Shown here in pieces: positions 23,816-34,856 of a stretch of 60,446 bases of DNA. The first letter of the stretch is position 1. Every line of letters begins with the position of its first letter. Source of the DNA: Zygnema cylindricum (taxonomy: Eukaryota; Streptophyta; Zygnematophyceae; Zygnematales; Zygnemataceae). The translations under genes and the position numbers were made by a program. Below the pieces are notes generated by a model. The model made no database searches. It had not been told where the DNA came from and was given only the letters and a program-made list of their open reading frames with translations. Location of the stretch: contig JBBHKE010001695.1 in NCBI GenBank assembly GCA_037447655.1, positions 229,073 to 289,518 of the forward strand. The letters run 5' to 3'.

Positions 23816-25430
23816 GGAGCTATAACACAATTGCACAAACAAATTGCTACACCGTACACAAACAAAGATAGAGAAAGTGAGCATTAGACCTACAACCTAA
23901 AACTATGCTACCCTAAAAATAAAAATCATGGACATCAACTATATGCATATGTGGTGAGGCTACAAGCCTCAAAGTCCTCAAGGATCATTCGCCACCGTGC
24001 TTTATTGAAAAAGGGCTAAAGTCGAGCACGATCAAAGGCAACGAATTTGCGGAACAAAATTGACATGAAAGGTGTTGAAGGGTTGTTAAAACCTTTAAAT
24101 GAAAAAAAAATGTTGAAGTTAATTGTAAAGCATGTTGTCATTTTGATGTCCAAAAGATCTACAAAGCAAATGGTACGACGCTCTCACCCAATTCTCAAAG
24201 TCTTGTTTTTCGGAGTGTCCTACACCCTCGAGCCACAACCATTTTATGTAACCCTTCGTGTTTAGAGACATAGGTTGTCGTTGAGAATGTGAGAACAAGG
24301 TCACACGATATACATTCCACTCTGTGCAAAATGACAAGATTGACCCGAGGGTTACGAATACCCTTTGATTGACAACGTGGTAGGAGTATTAGCGATGGTT
24401 CACATTTGACCATGTACGCGGCCTCGCTTCCAAATACAAATATCATATCTCGAACCATATCATGTGACGTTGTTTGCTTTTGAGTGTGCGAGCAATGTAT
24501 TACATAGACACCTTGGTCATTTACTCGTTAAAACAAATGCAATGAGGTTTGCGTAAGAGTGAAGGGTTTAGCAAGTCAATACGAAATCGAATTGTAGAAG
24601 AAAATCGGGGAGAAGAAAAATACAGTGAGGCAAGCTTTGGTGTAGCAACAAAGGCGTTTCTAGCCCTTAGCCCAACCACGAGCGAATTCACCATGTGTTT
24701 TAGTTGAAGGGAGCGACTCAAGAAGATTCTCAATACCAACGACGACTAATTTATTAAAGACATGTTGCACCTGCGAGTGGTTTTTGATGATTAGAGAAAA
24801 GTAAATAAACACTTAGTCTTGGCCTCAACTAGCAAAAGCAACGAGCTGACAATAATGGTGGTTGAAGTGGTAACATCACTCCTCAATTATAGAGACCACA
24901 TCTCCAAAATAGGATTGTTTTCCACTACAAATTTTGAAGCGATGGTTGGCCTCATGATAGATGCTAACAAAGCCCAACTCTTTAGGTATATAGTGGATAT
25001 TAGCCTCAAATAGAGACCACCAAAAGAGACTGGTAAAGCAACTTGCCGAAGGGTGACTAGTTGTTCGTGTCGATAAAAAAGTCAACTGCCAACATGTTGA
25101 TGTAGAGTTGTGAAAGGAGGATTATTAAAATTTGAAAGAGATAAGATGAAAAAAAAGGTGGGAGGTAAAGCATGCCCAAGTTCCTTTGACTTTGTGAGAA
25201 GGAAATAGTTAAGATAGGTAATTTCACTTATGAATAAGGAAGTTTTGTAAGGTCCTCATAGTGGTTAGGGTCACCGAATAGAGAATTTTCAGCAGTTGGG
25301 TTCACAAAATAAAGAGCTATACGGGGCTCTTTTTTCCTCAGTAGCTTGGTCCATTAACTTTTTAGCTAAAATAAAACTACACTGTGTATCGCTATTAGAA
25401 CATCTTTTTTTTGAGCACACCTATCAGATT

Positions 25431-25453
25431 GGTAGTCCAACGGTTACGATTGA
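25431..25453 (+). other. tRNA-Glu-like 5' fragment
   Basis: GGTAGTCCAACGGTTACGAT resembles the D-arm/A-box part of plant tRNA-Glu (known form GT-GTCCAACGGTTAGGAT). No anticodon arm or B box follows, so it is at most a fragment, e.g. a SINE head or a decayed pseudogene. Confidence 0.3.
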
Positions 25454-25559
25454 AATGTAAGATTCCAACCTTCCCAAGTGGCGAAAACGAACAAGTGTGC
25501 ACAGGGAAAGATGCTTTAGTGACGAATAAAACAAGGGAATTGCTAATCACAGAGTCAAT

Positions 25560-26612
25560 TTTTGCTGCGCGCAGGTAGTTGTCAGAAATTGTACATTTGA
25601 AGTATAGTAGAAGTTACGTACCTTTGAGTTCAGATTTGACGGTCAATCCGTCGAACAACTTTGACGGCCGAAATATTGTAATGACGGTTAAACTAAATTC
25701 GCGCTTAGGAATGTTGACCGTCATTAAAAAAAACAATTCACACGGCCGACGCAGGTTTACGGTAACCTAACTGCGGCAACCACATGTAAATAACATGGCT
25801 GCGCAAATGTACACTGCGAATCGCTATTAGTGTCAAAGTTTAAATAGCGTAAAAAAGAAAAAGTGTTATTGATTCTAACTTAGTGCGAGAGACGTGGCAG
25901 ATTATGGTCCACGTACTGAAATAGCGTTGCTAATTTATTTTCGAAAATCATGTATGCTAATTGCAGAAAAAAATTAAAATTTTAAAAACCCAAATTAGTG
26001 ACTTTGACACTAATAACGATTCGCGGTGTAGTTTCTCACTTCACGTGAGCTCCACTGTGCGAGCACATATTGGCATTTAAGTGCGTACTTCATTTTTTTT
26101 TATGTGCGCATTTTACTTTTTCCGTGAATGTGATTCAATGTGAAGTACATTTTCAATGTAGAAATATTGATTCGTAAATAGTGTGGCTTCATTTGATCGC
26201 GCGTGACTACGCGCTTTTTTATCATTTGGTTTCATCGATATTTTTAAGCGGGTACGCTTTCTTATCTTTGACGAAGTTTATTTCGTTTCGTGCGAGTTAA
26301 TTTATACATATGACGTCGTCGTTTAATTTGTGTCCAAGGTCAATGTAACGCAATAAGATTCCATTTTTGCAGCTAAATGCAAACATGCGCTCTCACGGTG
26401 GAGCTCACGTGAAGTGAGAAACTACCTGCGCGCAGCCATTTTATTGACTTGTGGTTGCCGCAGTAAACCTGCATCGGCCGCGTGAATTGTTTTTTTTTAT
26501 GACGGTCGACGTTCGCAAGCGCGACAATTTTTTATCTGTCGTTACAATATTTCGCCAGTCAAAGTTGTTCGACGGATTGACCGTCAAATCTGAACTCAAT
26601 GGTACGTGTAAC
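25560..26612. mobile_element. Foldback (long inverted arm) element, copy 1
   Basis: The left arm (about 25613-25810 plus 26031-26100) and right arm (about 26330-26612) are reverse complements: both have GAGTTCAGATTTGACGGTCA, CGTCGAACAACTTTGAC, GACCGTCAT, CAATTCAC-CGGCCGA-GCAGG, GGCTGCGC and CACTTCACGTGAGCTCCAC. The left arm is interrupted by a Stowaway-like MITE (25812-26028). It is the same family as the larger copy at 51029-53507, which shares TTTGACGGTCAATC and the CAATTCACACGG block. Long arms without a transposase suggest a Mutator-like non-autonomous element; that class is inferred. Confidence 0.8.
25812..26028. mobile_element. Stowaway-like MITE nested in foldback arm
   Basis: Its ends are CACTGCGAATCGCTATTAGTG and the inverted CACTAATAACGATTCGCGGTG, with TA on each side (25810-25811 and 26029-26030). 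The opposite foldback arm preserves the empty site with a single TA (reverse complement of 26416-26440 reads GCGCAGG-TA-GTTTCTCAC). This directly supports a TA target duplication, as in Tc1/mariner-Stowaway elements. Confidence 0.9.
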
Positions 26613-27094
26613 AGGGTTACAAGGTTGGGAACCTATTGGCTAAAAACTCGGCTGTTATAGTTGCGGTTGCAGAGCAGCGCAGCTGCGATTCCATATAAGT
26701 GCAACATAGCAGCATAACAACTTAGTAGAATAGCGTAGCGCAGCATAGCAACGCAGCGTCGCAGTATAGCAACGCCACAGAATGTAGAGTTTACCGTATA
26801 GTTCTGGAAGGATACCTTGAATAGATCTCGGTTGACCGCGAAGGTCCACGTGTACATTTGTACAGTATTGGGTTGACTAGCAGTTAGTTAGTTTAAATAG
26901 TGAGACAGACGTAGTACGAGACAGACTCTTTGAGTAGACCTTCGCAGCGAGCGCTGAATCTTGTAATCCTCTCTTGAGTAATAAAGCGCCATCTTGTCTG
27001 TCATTGCTATGTGCACCTGCTGTTGTTACGGGAGGATCCTTGGAGCTTGCCGCTGTGCATTGTGGTGTATTGTGGTGCCTATAATTCTTGTCCC
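26613..27094. other. Degenerate GCAGC-type repeats and possible LTR-like sequence
   Basis: 26660-26780 carries an irregular series of GCAGCATAGCAACGCAGC-like phrases. 26880-27060 has features often seen in plant LTRs (a run of short exon-like direct phrases ending TTGAGTAATAAAGCGCC, with a polyadenylation-like AATAAAG), but I found no second copy. No gene is present. Confidence 0.35.
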
Positions 27095-27470
27095 TTTTAT
27101 AGAGAAAGAGGGAGAGGCAGATTGAGAGGTAAACAGGAGGAGAGGCATATTGAGAGAGAGAGGTGGAGAGGCAGCTTGAGAGAGTGAGAGGTGGAGAGGC
27201 AGATTGAGATAGAGAGAGGGGGAGAGGCAAATTGATAGGGAAAGAGGTGGAGTTGCAGATTGATAGAGAGAGAGGGGGAGAGGCAGATTGAGAGAGAGAG
27301 AGGTAAGGGTAGAGAGATAGAAGAGGAGGGGGAGAAAGGAAATGGGAAAAATAATTAGGGAGAGAGAGGGATTCACAGATAGAGAGAGGCAGATTGATAG
27401 GGAGGGAGAGGGGGAGGGGGGGAGGGGGGGAGGGGAAGGTGGAGCAAACCTATGGGGAGACGAGGAAGCG
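27095..27470. repeat. GA-rich minisatellite, reverse-orientation copy of the 1-2143 family
   Basis: Repeated AGAGGCAGATTGAGAGAGAG units are the reverse complement of the CTCTCAATCTGCCCCTCCCT units of the first array. Unit spacing is about 28-40 bp here. Open frames in both strands are low-complexity artefacts. Confidence 0.85.
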
Positions 27471-28089
27471 TTGAATATGGCGAGGGAGAGGGACACGCAG
27501 CCCGGAAGAGAGACCGCTTTTCACCATAGATTAAGGGAGATATAGAGGAGACAGGGTGGCTGGATGAAGAAATGGCAGTTCGATAGGGAAGAAAGTGGGA
27601 TGAAATGTGGAACAAGCTGCGAAGCTTTCGCTTTCTTTCACGTGGACAAACCCTTAAAATTGGCAAAACGACGCTGAAAGCGTCAAATCACCCTAAAAAA
27701 GGGTTAGTTGTGATTGGCCAAGAACGAATCCATTCTTTTATGGATTGTCTGCATTTGGCGTTTCTTGTCCCCGAATATCACCAACGCCAAATATTGTTGT
27801 TTTATTCTATTAAATTCAAATAATAACTTTGATTAAGGGTTTTTTGGCACATCGACCCCGTATTAACATAAACGTTTACTTTATTTTGTGATGGACACCA
27901 TATTACAATCGACATCTATACTAAATGGATCCATTTTCACCTTAATACCATAAACTTTTACGCTAATTGAACCATAACCATAAAATAGCATTTATAATCA
28001 ATATAACTGCTTATAAGGAACCTAATTAGGAGTTGAAACCCTATATGTGAAAGTTACAATAATGTGCCGGCACAACTTTGCATTCAGTT
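27471..28089. other. Intergenic, no gene seen
   Basis: It holds a short imperfect palindrome (CGACGCTGAAAGCGTC near 27670) and AT-rich sequence. Open frames are under 75 codons and unrecognised. Confidence 0.45.
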
Positions 28090-28481
28090 ACGGTCATTTA
28101 CAAAAAAACATGACTTTCCTCTGGTGAATATGTTTGACGTTCACACTATCGACCATGCGGTTGTTGGTCAAACATGTGCTAACGTCATTTTTTACGACCC
28201 GTATTGAACACTTTTAAAGACCGCACATTCTCATGCGTCCGCGGCAAGTAAACACAATGAATTGTACCTTTTTACTTACAAATGTACGATTTTGTACGGT
28301 TTGACACTGTCCGTACACCACACTATTTATATGATGACGTACTTCAAATTTGTACGGTACCAACAAATTAACCTTAAATAGAGTAAAGAAAAAAATAGAA
28401 TGAACTATGCTAATGGAGAATAAAAAATAAAAAAAAACGGGACGGAATTAGTGTACACAACGCTAATATCGATTGGCGGTG
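28090..28481. mobile_element. Stowaway-like MITE, left end lost
   Basis: The right end ATCGATTGGCGGTG followed by TA is intact. The interior is the inverted counterpart of the neighbour at 28676 (CATTCTCATGCGTCCGCGG here, CGCATGAGAATG there). Together they form a large imperfect palindrome around 28484-28673. Confidence 0.7.
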
Positions 28482-28675
28482 TAGCGGTTACGGTACACGC
28501 TCAGCCGTACTATGTCAAAAGTTAAAAACCCTTGTTTATTTGAAAGGCAAGTGCGGCAACGTTGAAAACGGAATCCTATTTCGTCGGATTCCGCGCTATC
28601 TTTCTAATATTCCAACGGTACGTAACGTAACGCTGGTATCCTGGGACAATCTTATCTAGCCCTATGCTGATACTA

Positions 28676-29210
28676 CACCGCCAATCGTTATTAGCGTTGT
28701 GTACACTAATTCGGTCCCGCTTTTTTTTTATTCTCAATTAGTGTAGTTCATTCTATTTTTTTCTTTATTTTATTTAGGGTTATTTTTAGTGCGTTGTCTC
28801 TTAAATAGAGTTGTGTACGGTCAGTGTCAGACCGTACATAAATGTACCTTTTTAAGTTAAAAATTACAATAAATTAGTTTTAGTAACCGCAGACGCATGA
28901 GAATGTGTGTTCTAAAAAGGAAAAAAAACAGGTCGTAAAAAATCCCGTTCCCACATATTCGTCCGACAGCCGCGTTTCGACCGTGTGAATGTACGATTTG
29001 TGTACGATTTGTCAGATTTTGTACGGATACCTATATTAGTGTAAGCATGTTTGCTACCGACATTTTTTTTTTCAAAGATCCAAATTACCATAATCAAACA
29101 ATTAGAATGTATGATTTTTTCCAAAATTTTCAAATTCTTAAATAGCGTACACCACTGTAATTATTATTATACGCTAATCAAACTCCCACGCTTATAACGA
29201 TTAGCGGTGT
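28676..29210. mobile_element. Stowaway-like MITE (first of a three-copy array)
   Basis: It starts CACCGCCAATCGTTATTAGCG and ends with the inverted CGCTTATAACGATTAGCGGTG, with TA on both sides. The internal block contains GTACGATTTGTCAGATTTTG and CCTATATTAGTGTAA. 535 bp, non-coding. Confidence 0.85.
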
Positions 29211-29217
29211 ACAGTAC

Positions 29218-29755
29218 ACCGTGAATCGGTATTGGCGTAATGGACGCTATTTAAGGTACCTTTATTTTTCCCCAAATTCTTAAACAGCATAAATTATTCT
29301 GTTTTTTCTTTTACGCCATTTAGGGTTCTTTTCCAATTTTTATCATCTAAATAGAGTGTTGTACGGTTGGTGTCAGACCGTACAAAAATGTACCTTTTTA
29401 AGTGAGAAAGTATATTTAATGGGTTTTAGAAAACACGGACGCATGAGAATATGCGCTCTGAAAAGGGGATGCAATCAGGTTGTTAAAAATCACGTTATCA
29501 CATATTCGTCTGGCAACCACGTTTCGACAGTGTGAACGTACGATTTGTGTACAATTTGTCAGATTTTGAACATAACCTATATTAGTGTAAACAAGTTTGG
29601 GGCGGGTGATTAATTTTTTTTAAATCCAAATTAGTATAAGTAAATATCCAGTATGTATGTTTTTTTTGAAAAAATCCAAATTCTCAATTAGCGTAAATAA
29701 CGGTAATTGTTCCTACACGCTAAAGAAACCTTTACGCGAATAACGATTCACGGTG
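29218..29755. mobile_element. Stowaway-like MITE (second of array)
   Basis: CACCGTGAATCGGTATTGGCG ... CGCGAATAACGATTCACGGTG, flanked by TA. It has the same orientation as, and obvious similarity to, the preceding copy (GACGCATGAGAATATG, CACATATTCGTC, CAATTTGTCAGATTTTG). Only TACAGTA separates the two copies. Confidence 0.88.
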
Positions 29756-29767
29756 TACTGTACAGTA

Positions 29768-30296
29768 CACCGTCGATCGCTATTAGAGTAAAGGAATAAA
29801 TAGCGTAAAAAAAAATTAGTGTTATTAACACTAATCGGGAATTTAATTTTATTTTTTTAAATATATATACTAATTAATCCCTAACTGTAATTTGGGTTGT
29901 CCTGAATAATAAATACCCGCCCTTTCAATGTCTACAGTAATATGTGTATTTGTACAAAATCTGACAATTCGTACGCCGTCGCGCTGTTCACACGGTGGAC
30001 GGACGAACAAATGAGAGCGTGATTTTTTCGACGAGTTTGTGCCTCTTTCTTCCAGTGCACATTCACATGTGTGCGCAATAATGTTAAGTGTCTTTTTATG
30101 CCTTTGTAATTCAAAAAGTACCATTTTGTACGGAAATATCCTGTCCGTACGCCACACTATTTCCATTATTAACGCTAATTGAAAAAAAACCCTAATTATA
30201 ATAATGGAAAAAATAGAATTATGGATTGTATTTCGGGTTTTTTTTTTTTAAAGGGCATCGAATTGGCGTTATATACTCTAATAGCGATTGACGGTG
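29768..30296. mobile_element. Stowaway-like MITE (third of array, inverted)
   Basis: CACCGTCGATCGCTATTAG ... CTAATAGCGATTGACGGTG, flanked by TA. The interior is in the opposite orientation to the two preceding copies (ACAAAATCTGACAATTCGTACG). It is strongly similar to the copy at 31691-32201, including GTGTCTTTTTATGCCTTTG. Confidence 0.88.
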
Positions 30297-30509
30297 TACC
30301 ACTCGAAATAAAGTACATATAGTGAGCTACAGTACACCAGATAAACGCGCTATTAGTGTTACTCAGCGCCCCGAAATTGCTACCCTCTGACCACAAATGG
30401 AACTACTAAAAACATTTTTTCCTTTCGCTAGCAAAGGTACGAAATAATTGATGTTAGCTACAGTACCGCTGTTAGTAGCGTACCGTACGTAGTTTTCATA
30501 TTTTAATTA

Positions 30510-31205
30510 GGGTGGACTTCCATTAGCGAAAAAGTGGGGCTTTTTACTGACGGCCGTACCTTTTCGTACAGGTTCGTACATAAATTATTTTTTTTCAACG
30601 AAAATAACATTACAGAAAATTGTCCAAGGTTGTAGGCGTAAACTAGGACCGTAGGATTCAATTGCGCTTTTTATCCGTGAAGCCACGTCACTAACCCTAC
30701 AGTTTGTTAAGACCGTGCACCGTGAGGACAGTTCTCGAATACAGAACGTGTAAAAATAGGCCGCGTGGAAAAGGTAAAAAGAATCCACGATGAGCGCGCG
30801 CGTATGTGTGTACACGTCGCAAGGGCCATGTGCCTTCCGCCAGGGTGGCTGCGAATCCGCCGAAATTATCCCGTCACGCTCCCACCATCAAAGTTTGCCA
30901 CCGCCTTTTTGTCGTTGCGTTTTGAAATTTTGGATAGTACATTTAACGCCCTCTGTACGGGTCATTAATTACATTCGCTGGTACAGATATTATCTCCACT
31001 GGTACAGATATTACCTCCGCTCGTACAGATATTGCGTTCTAACATTGCATTCGAAGATTCTTTCAAGATTTTAAGCATCAAAAATTAACCTACGTGTTAC
31101 CAACCAGAATGAGCCACGCAGGTTTACAGACGCCACCTAATGGAAGGCACGCCTTTTAGTAAAATTTTCCGTACAATTACTGGGACGCCTAATGGAAATC
31201 CACCC
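30510..31205. mobile_element. Tourist-like MITE, family T2, copy 1
   Basis: The left end GGGTGGACTTCCATTAGCG and the inverted right end GCCTAATGGAAATCCACCC are flanked by TTA on both sides (30507-30509 and 31206-31208). The interior has three short repeats of the form TGGTACAGATATT near 30979-31030. A second copy of the family is at 52379-53150. 696 bp, no transposase. Confidence 0.85.
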
Positions 31206-31239
31206 TTAGCATTATACCGTGCGTAATATGCGCAAGGGA

Positions 31240-31291
31240 CATCTACGGTAATAACACTATTTTTCTTTACATTAATAGCAATTCACGGTGT
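31240..31291. mobile_element. Stowaway-like MITE end fragment
   Basis: ACATTAATAGCAATTCACGGTG followed by TA matches the terminal sequence of the intact copies; the rest of the element is not recognisable. Confidence 0.4.
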
Positions 31292-31487
31292 ACGTCAGTC
31301 AAAATATTTGTAAGTCGTTCAATTACGTCCATTTAACTTCTGTTGCCATCGTGGAATCATTTGTCGGTTTCCGTACTGCTCTGCTGTACCCCCATGTCCA
31401 CGTCGGACGGAGGCGCCCGAGCTTCCCAAGGCCGTTCTCCGTACGTCTCCCAATGTCTGGTTTCGGTTCGGAAGCCGTCTCAGGCCC

Positions 31488-31676
31488 GGACTTCCATTGG
31501 GTATTTCAGTAATTGTACGGTCACTAAAGGGCGTGCCTTCCAATTAGGTCACTTCGGTAAACTACTTTTTATTTGCGTGGCTCATTATGGTTGGTAACAC
31601 GTAGGCTAATATTTGATGCATAAAATACTGAAAGAATCTTCGAATGCAAAATGTGAACGCAATATCCTGTATGTGA
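31488..31676. mobile_element. Partial Tourist-like T2 copy, inverted to 31024-31205
   Basis: GGACTTCCATTGGGTATTTC, then AGTAATTGTACGG, GGCGTGCCTTCCAATTAGG, GCGTGGCTCATTATGGTTGG, TAACACGTAGG and ATCTTCGAATGCAA are the reverse complement of 31024-31195. It stops just before the MITE at 31691. Confidence 0.75.
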
Positions 31677-31690
31677 AGTTGTGAACGCTA

Positions 31691-32201
31691 CAGCGTCAAT
31701 CGATATTAGAGTAAAGGAATAAACACCGTTAAAAAAAAATAGTGTTATTAACACTAATCGGGATTTTGTTTTTTTTAAATATATATACTAATTAATTGTC
31801 TTGAATAATAGATACCCGCCTTCGATGTCTACAGTAATATGTGTACTCGTACAATATCTGACAATTCACATTGTTCACACGCTCGACGAACGAACATATG
31901 AGAACGTGATTTTTTTTCGACGAGTTTGCTTTCTTTCTTCCTGTGCACGTTCACATGTGTGTGCAATAATGTTAAGTGTCTTTTTATGCCTTTGTAATTC
32001 AAAAAGTACCATTTCGTACGAAAATACCCAGTCCGTACGCCACACTATTTCCATCGCAGTGTACTTCCATTATTAACGCTAATTGAAAAAAAGCCCTAAT
32101 TAGAATAATGGAACATTTAGAATTATGGATTGAATTTCTGGTTTCTTTTTTTTTAAAGGGCACCGAATTAGCGTTAGATATTCTAATAGCGATTGGCGGT
32201 G
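31691..32201. mobile_element. Stowaway-like MITE abutting an hAT-like element
   Basis: It starts CAGCGTCAATCGATATTAGAG and ends CTAATAGCGATTGGCGGTG, with TA on each side (31689-31690 and 32202-32203). It is highly similar to the copy at 29768. The right-hand TA is also the first two bases of the hAT-like terminus TAGTGTAGGGTATCGG. Confidence 0.85.
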
Positions 32202-33257
32202 TAGTGTAGGGTATCGGGTAATTTCATATCGCGATAATTTTGATATTGGATATATCGAATATCGATTGAGCAAACTTCTCGATATATCGTACCGAGACCA
32301 TCAAAAATTATCGTGATATATAGTAATTTTTAAATTTAATATTTTATGTAATATGCTATTTTAGCAATGAAGACAAATTGTTTGATACGCCACGTAGGAC
32401 GTGATTTTCGTTCCGTGACTTATAGTGTTGGGTATCGGGTAAATTCATATCGCGATGATTTCGATATTCAATATATCGAATATCAATCGAGGAGAAACCT
32501 CGATATATTGTAGCGAGACCAACATAAAATATCGCGATATATAGTGTTTTTTTAAATTTAATATTTTATATTTCTATATAATATGTAATTTTAGCGAAAA
32601 AGACAAATTATGTGATACGCCACGTACGACGTGATTTTTGTTCAGTGACTTAAAAGGTAGACGCCGCAACATGTAACCGACAAAAAAATACTAATTATGT
32701 AATGCATATAATTACTTATTTGGGGTATGGTAACGTCAGCAAGTCTCTGTAATAGTACGGACCAACAAAAATTTTGTATTACATAGGCCTCGGTTACGTC
32801 GCGTATCGTCTGTAAACAAGCTTTTACATACGTGTTTTGATTTGAGTGGTTCCTTGTAAGTTGACAACCAAAACTCTAAAACCGTCAAAGATTTGAATAA
32901 CGACCATTTTCGTATGGAAATTCGTACTTGCGTATTATGTACGTGTACTTCGCAAGTGTACCACGTCAATGTACCTCAAAGATCTCCTTCACTGTTGACT
33001 TTCAAGAAAAAACCGTATTTATTTTCGGCAAAGATTTTACGGACACCTTGTCCGGAAGGCACTTGACTTTGGAGACCTGTGAATTTTTTTATTTTTTATT
33101 TTTTTAATGCCTCAATATACCGGCGATACGATATATCGACGATATATCACGATATTTTGATTTTCGATATATCGAAGCGATATATCGAATATCGTGTACC
33201 TGAAATTCAATATATATATATCAAATATCGGCAAAAGGTCCTCGATACCCAACACTA
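32202..33257. mobile_element. hAT-like non-autonomous element with duplicated left end
   Basis: The inner left terminus TAGTGTTGGGTATCG (32423) is the inverted match of the right terminus CGATACCCAACACTA (33243-33257). TAGTG/CACTA fits the hAT terminal pattern. The left 221 bp are present twice in tandem (32202-32422 and 32423-about 32650) with many shared phrases (GTATCGGGTAA, TATCGCGAT, TGATACGCCACGTA-GACGTGATTTT). Subterminal TATCG/CGATA words are dense at both ends. It is related to the element at 56354. I see no transposase and no 8-bp target duplication here. Confidence 0.75.
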
Positions 33258-33703
33258 CGCCGCAAATCGTAATTTGAGTAAATTACTCTAATTCGGTCGC
33301 TCGAAATTTCGACTTAATCACATGAAATAGAGTAAATGATTCTAAATTTTTCATTATTCTATTTAAGGTAAAGTTAATTATAGTTTTCAATTTTAATATA
33401 GGTACATTTTAAATAGTGTGGAGTACGGACGACCTCCGACCGTGCAAAATTGTATTTTATTAAGTAAAAAAGTACAAATAATGATTTAATACAAGCCGTT
33501 ATCATGTAACTACGTTTTAACAAACAGCGTAGTGCAAACGTCATAGTGACGATAAACTGTACGTTTTGCCAAATTCTGTACGAATACCTTATTTACAATA
33601 GAGGATATAGCGTGCCAAATTAGAGTACTTAAATAAATTAGAGTAAACTTCATATTTGAAAAAACTCTATCACACAAATTAGCGTTCATTACTCTATTTT
33701 TTT
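33258..33703. mobile_element. Stowaway-like MITE, right part lost
   Basis: It starts CGCCGCAAATCGTAATTTGAG immediately after the TA that ends the hAT-like element. The interior (AATAGAGTAAATGATTCTAAAT, TAGTGTGGAGTACGGACGAC) matches the reverse complement of the copy at 51375-51992. The right terminus is not recognisable; it fades into ACTCTATTTTTTTTT. Confidence 0.75.
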
Positions 33704-34757
33704 TTTAGTGCTGTCGAGCGTGCCTGATTAACGTGAGGGAAGGGCCCACAGCCCGGAGTCGTCGGCATTGGAGTCCTGCAAATAAACCCCGAATGTGAAT
33801 GCTTCCTAAAATGATGATCATGCCCACTGCTTCCCACATCCCTCCCATAGATATGCATGGAATTCAAAATCATCGACGTACGCACGTGCGACGTTTAAAT
33901 GAAGCGCCTGGGGACCGTCTTAAGTCGTAGCGTCGTATGTTTTCCATTCGTACGAAACAAAGGCATTTAAGCTGTTCACACTATGATAAAAAATAACTGT
34001 AAAATATGTACGGCTGTTTATTTGGACGGCAGTACAGTACAGTACTCTACACCTTGATGCCAGCTGGCATCACAGAAAGCGTCGGAAAGTAACACAATTC
34101 GCAGTGCAAAACGTTCGAGACGTGGCTTACATTGTCCGTACATGATATACCGTACTGTACTCGATAAACCGTACTGCACTCAAGCGACGTGTCACTATTC
34201 TAATAGGTCTGTAACTCTGTATTGTAGAGATTGTGTGCTTTGGCCATTTTTCTCCCTTTTATTTTCACAATTCGAAAATCTGCATTCCGTACGTGTCCTC
34301 AGATGATGTGCAACAATTATCACGTTTTGACGGGTAACCGCCAGATTTTTCCGCCGCTAAGCTCCAAAACGGCTCAATCCGACCGTTCAAACCGCGGCCT
34401 AAACAAGCGAACCAATCTTGAAAAAAAACAAATTTATTACATGGAACGCCGTCCTTTGGTGCAACGAGATGACGACAAAAGAGAGATGCAACAAACCTAG
34501 AAATGTGTTGACGCCGTTGGAAAGGTACATCTGACCGTACAGCGCCTCTCCGCTACCTACTGTACTATATTAACTTTCGCATGGACGATGGACATTCGTA
34601 TCTTCACATTTTCAAAGTTTCACCTCCATCGTTTCCCGCCTTTTCTCTTCGTTCCTGGACTTTCATCCCTCAATTTTTCTTTCTTTTAAATAATTTTCAG
34701 TAATTTCTCCCTTTGTTTCCCTCGCTCCCCCTCTCTGTCTCTCTCTCTCTCCCCCGG

Positions 34758-34762
<5 letters not shown>
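33704..34762. other. Upstream flank of the LRR gene
   Basis: No gene is recognised. Several GTAC words occur, and a possible TATA-like CTATATTA sits at 34565-34572, about 290 bp before the chosen start codon. A pyrimidine-rich stretch runs into the CT microsatellite. Promoter function is an inference from position only. Confidence 0.35.

Positions 34763-34853
<91 letters not shown>
34763..34853. repeat. (CT)n microsatellite just upstream of the LRR start codon
   Basis: About 45 uninterrupted CT units end two bases before the ATG at 34855. It would lie in the 5' untranslated region or core promoter; pyrimidine-rich leaders are common in plant genes. Length variation here could affect expression, but that is speculation. 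Confidence 0.9.

Positions 34854-34854
<1 letters not shown>

Positions 34855-34856
<2 letters not shown>

Larger units (their letters stand above)
20952..25430. other. AT-rich region without a recognisable gene
   Basis: The longest open frame is 163 codons on the minus strand (21865-22356); it lacks motifs I know and I do not call it a gene. Smaller frames near 24.1-25.1 kb are also unrecognised. Contents I can name are a G-rich block (21128-21180), a 40-bp poly(A) (about 23779-23812) and a Stowaway-like scrap (CACTGTGTATCGCTATTAG near 25380). Confidence 0.5.

Noticed and set aside
27026-27496. 156-codon Ser/Leu/Pro-rich minus-strand frame
   Set aside because: Low-complexity reading of the GA/CT minisatellite copy.
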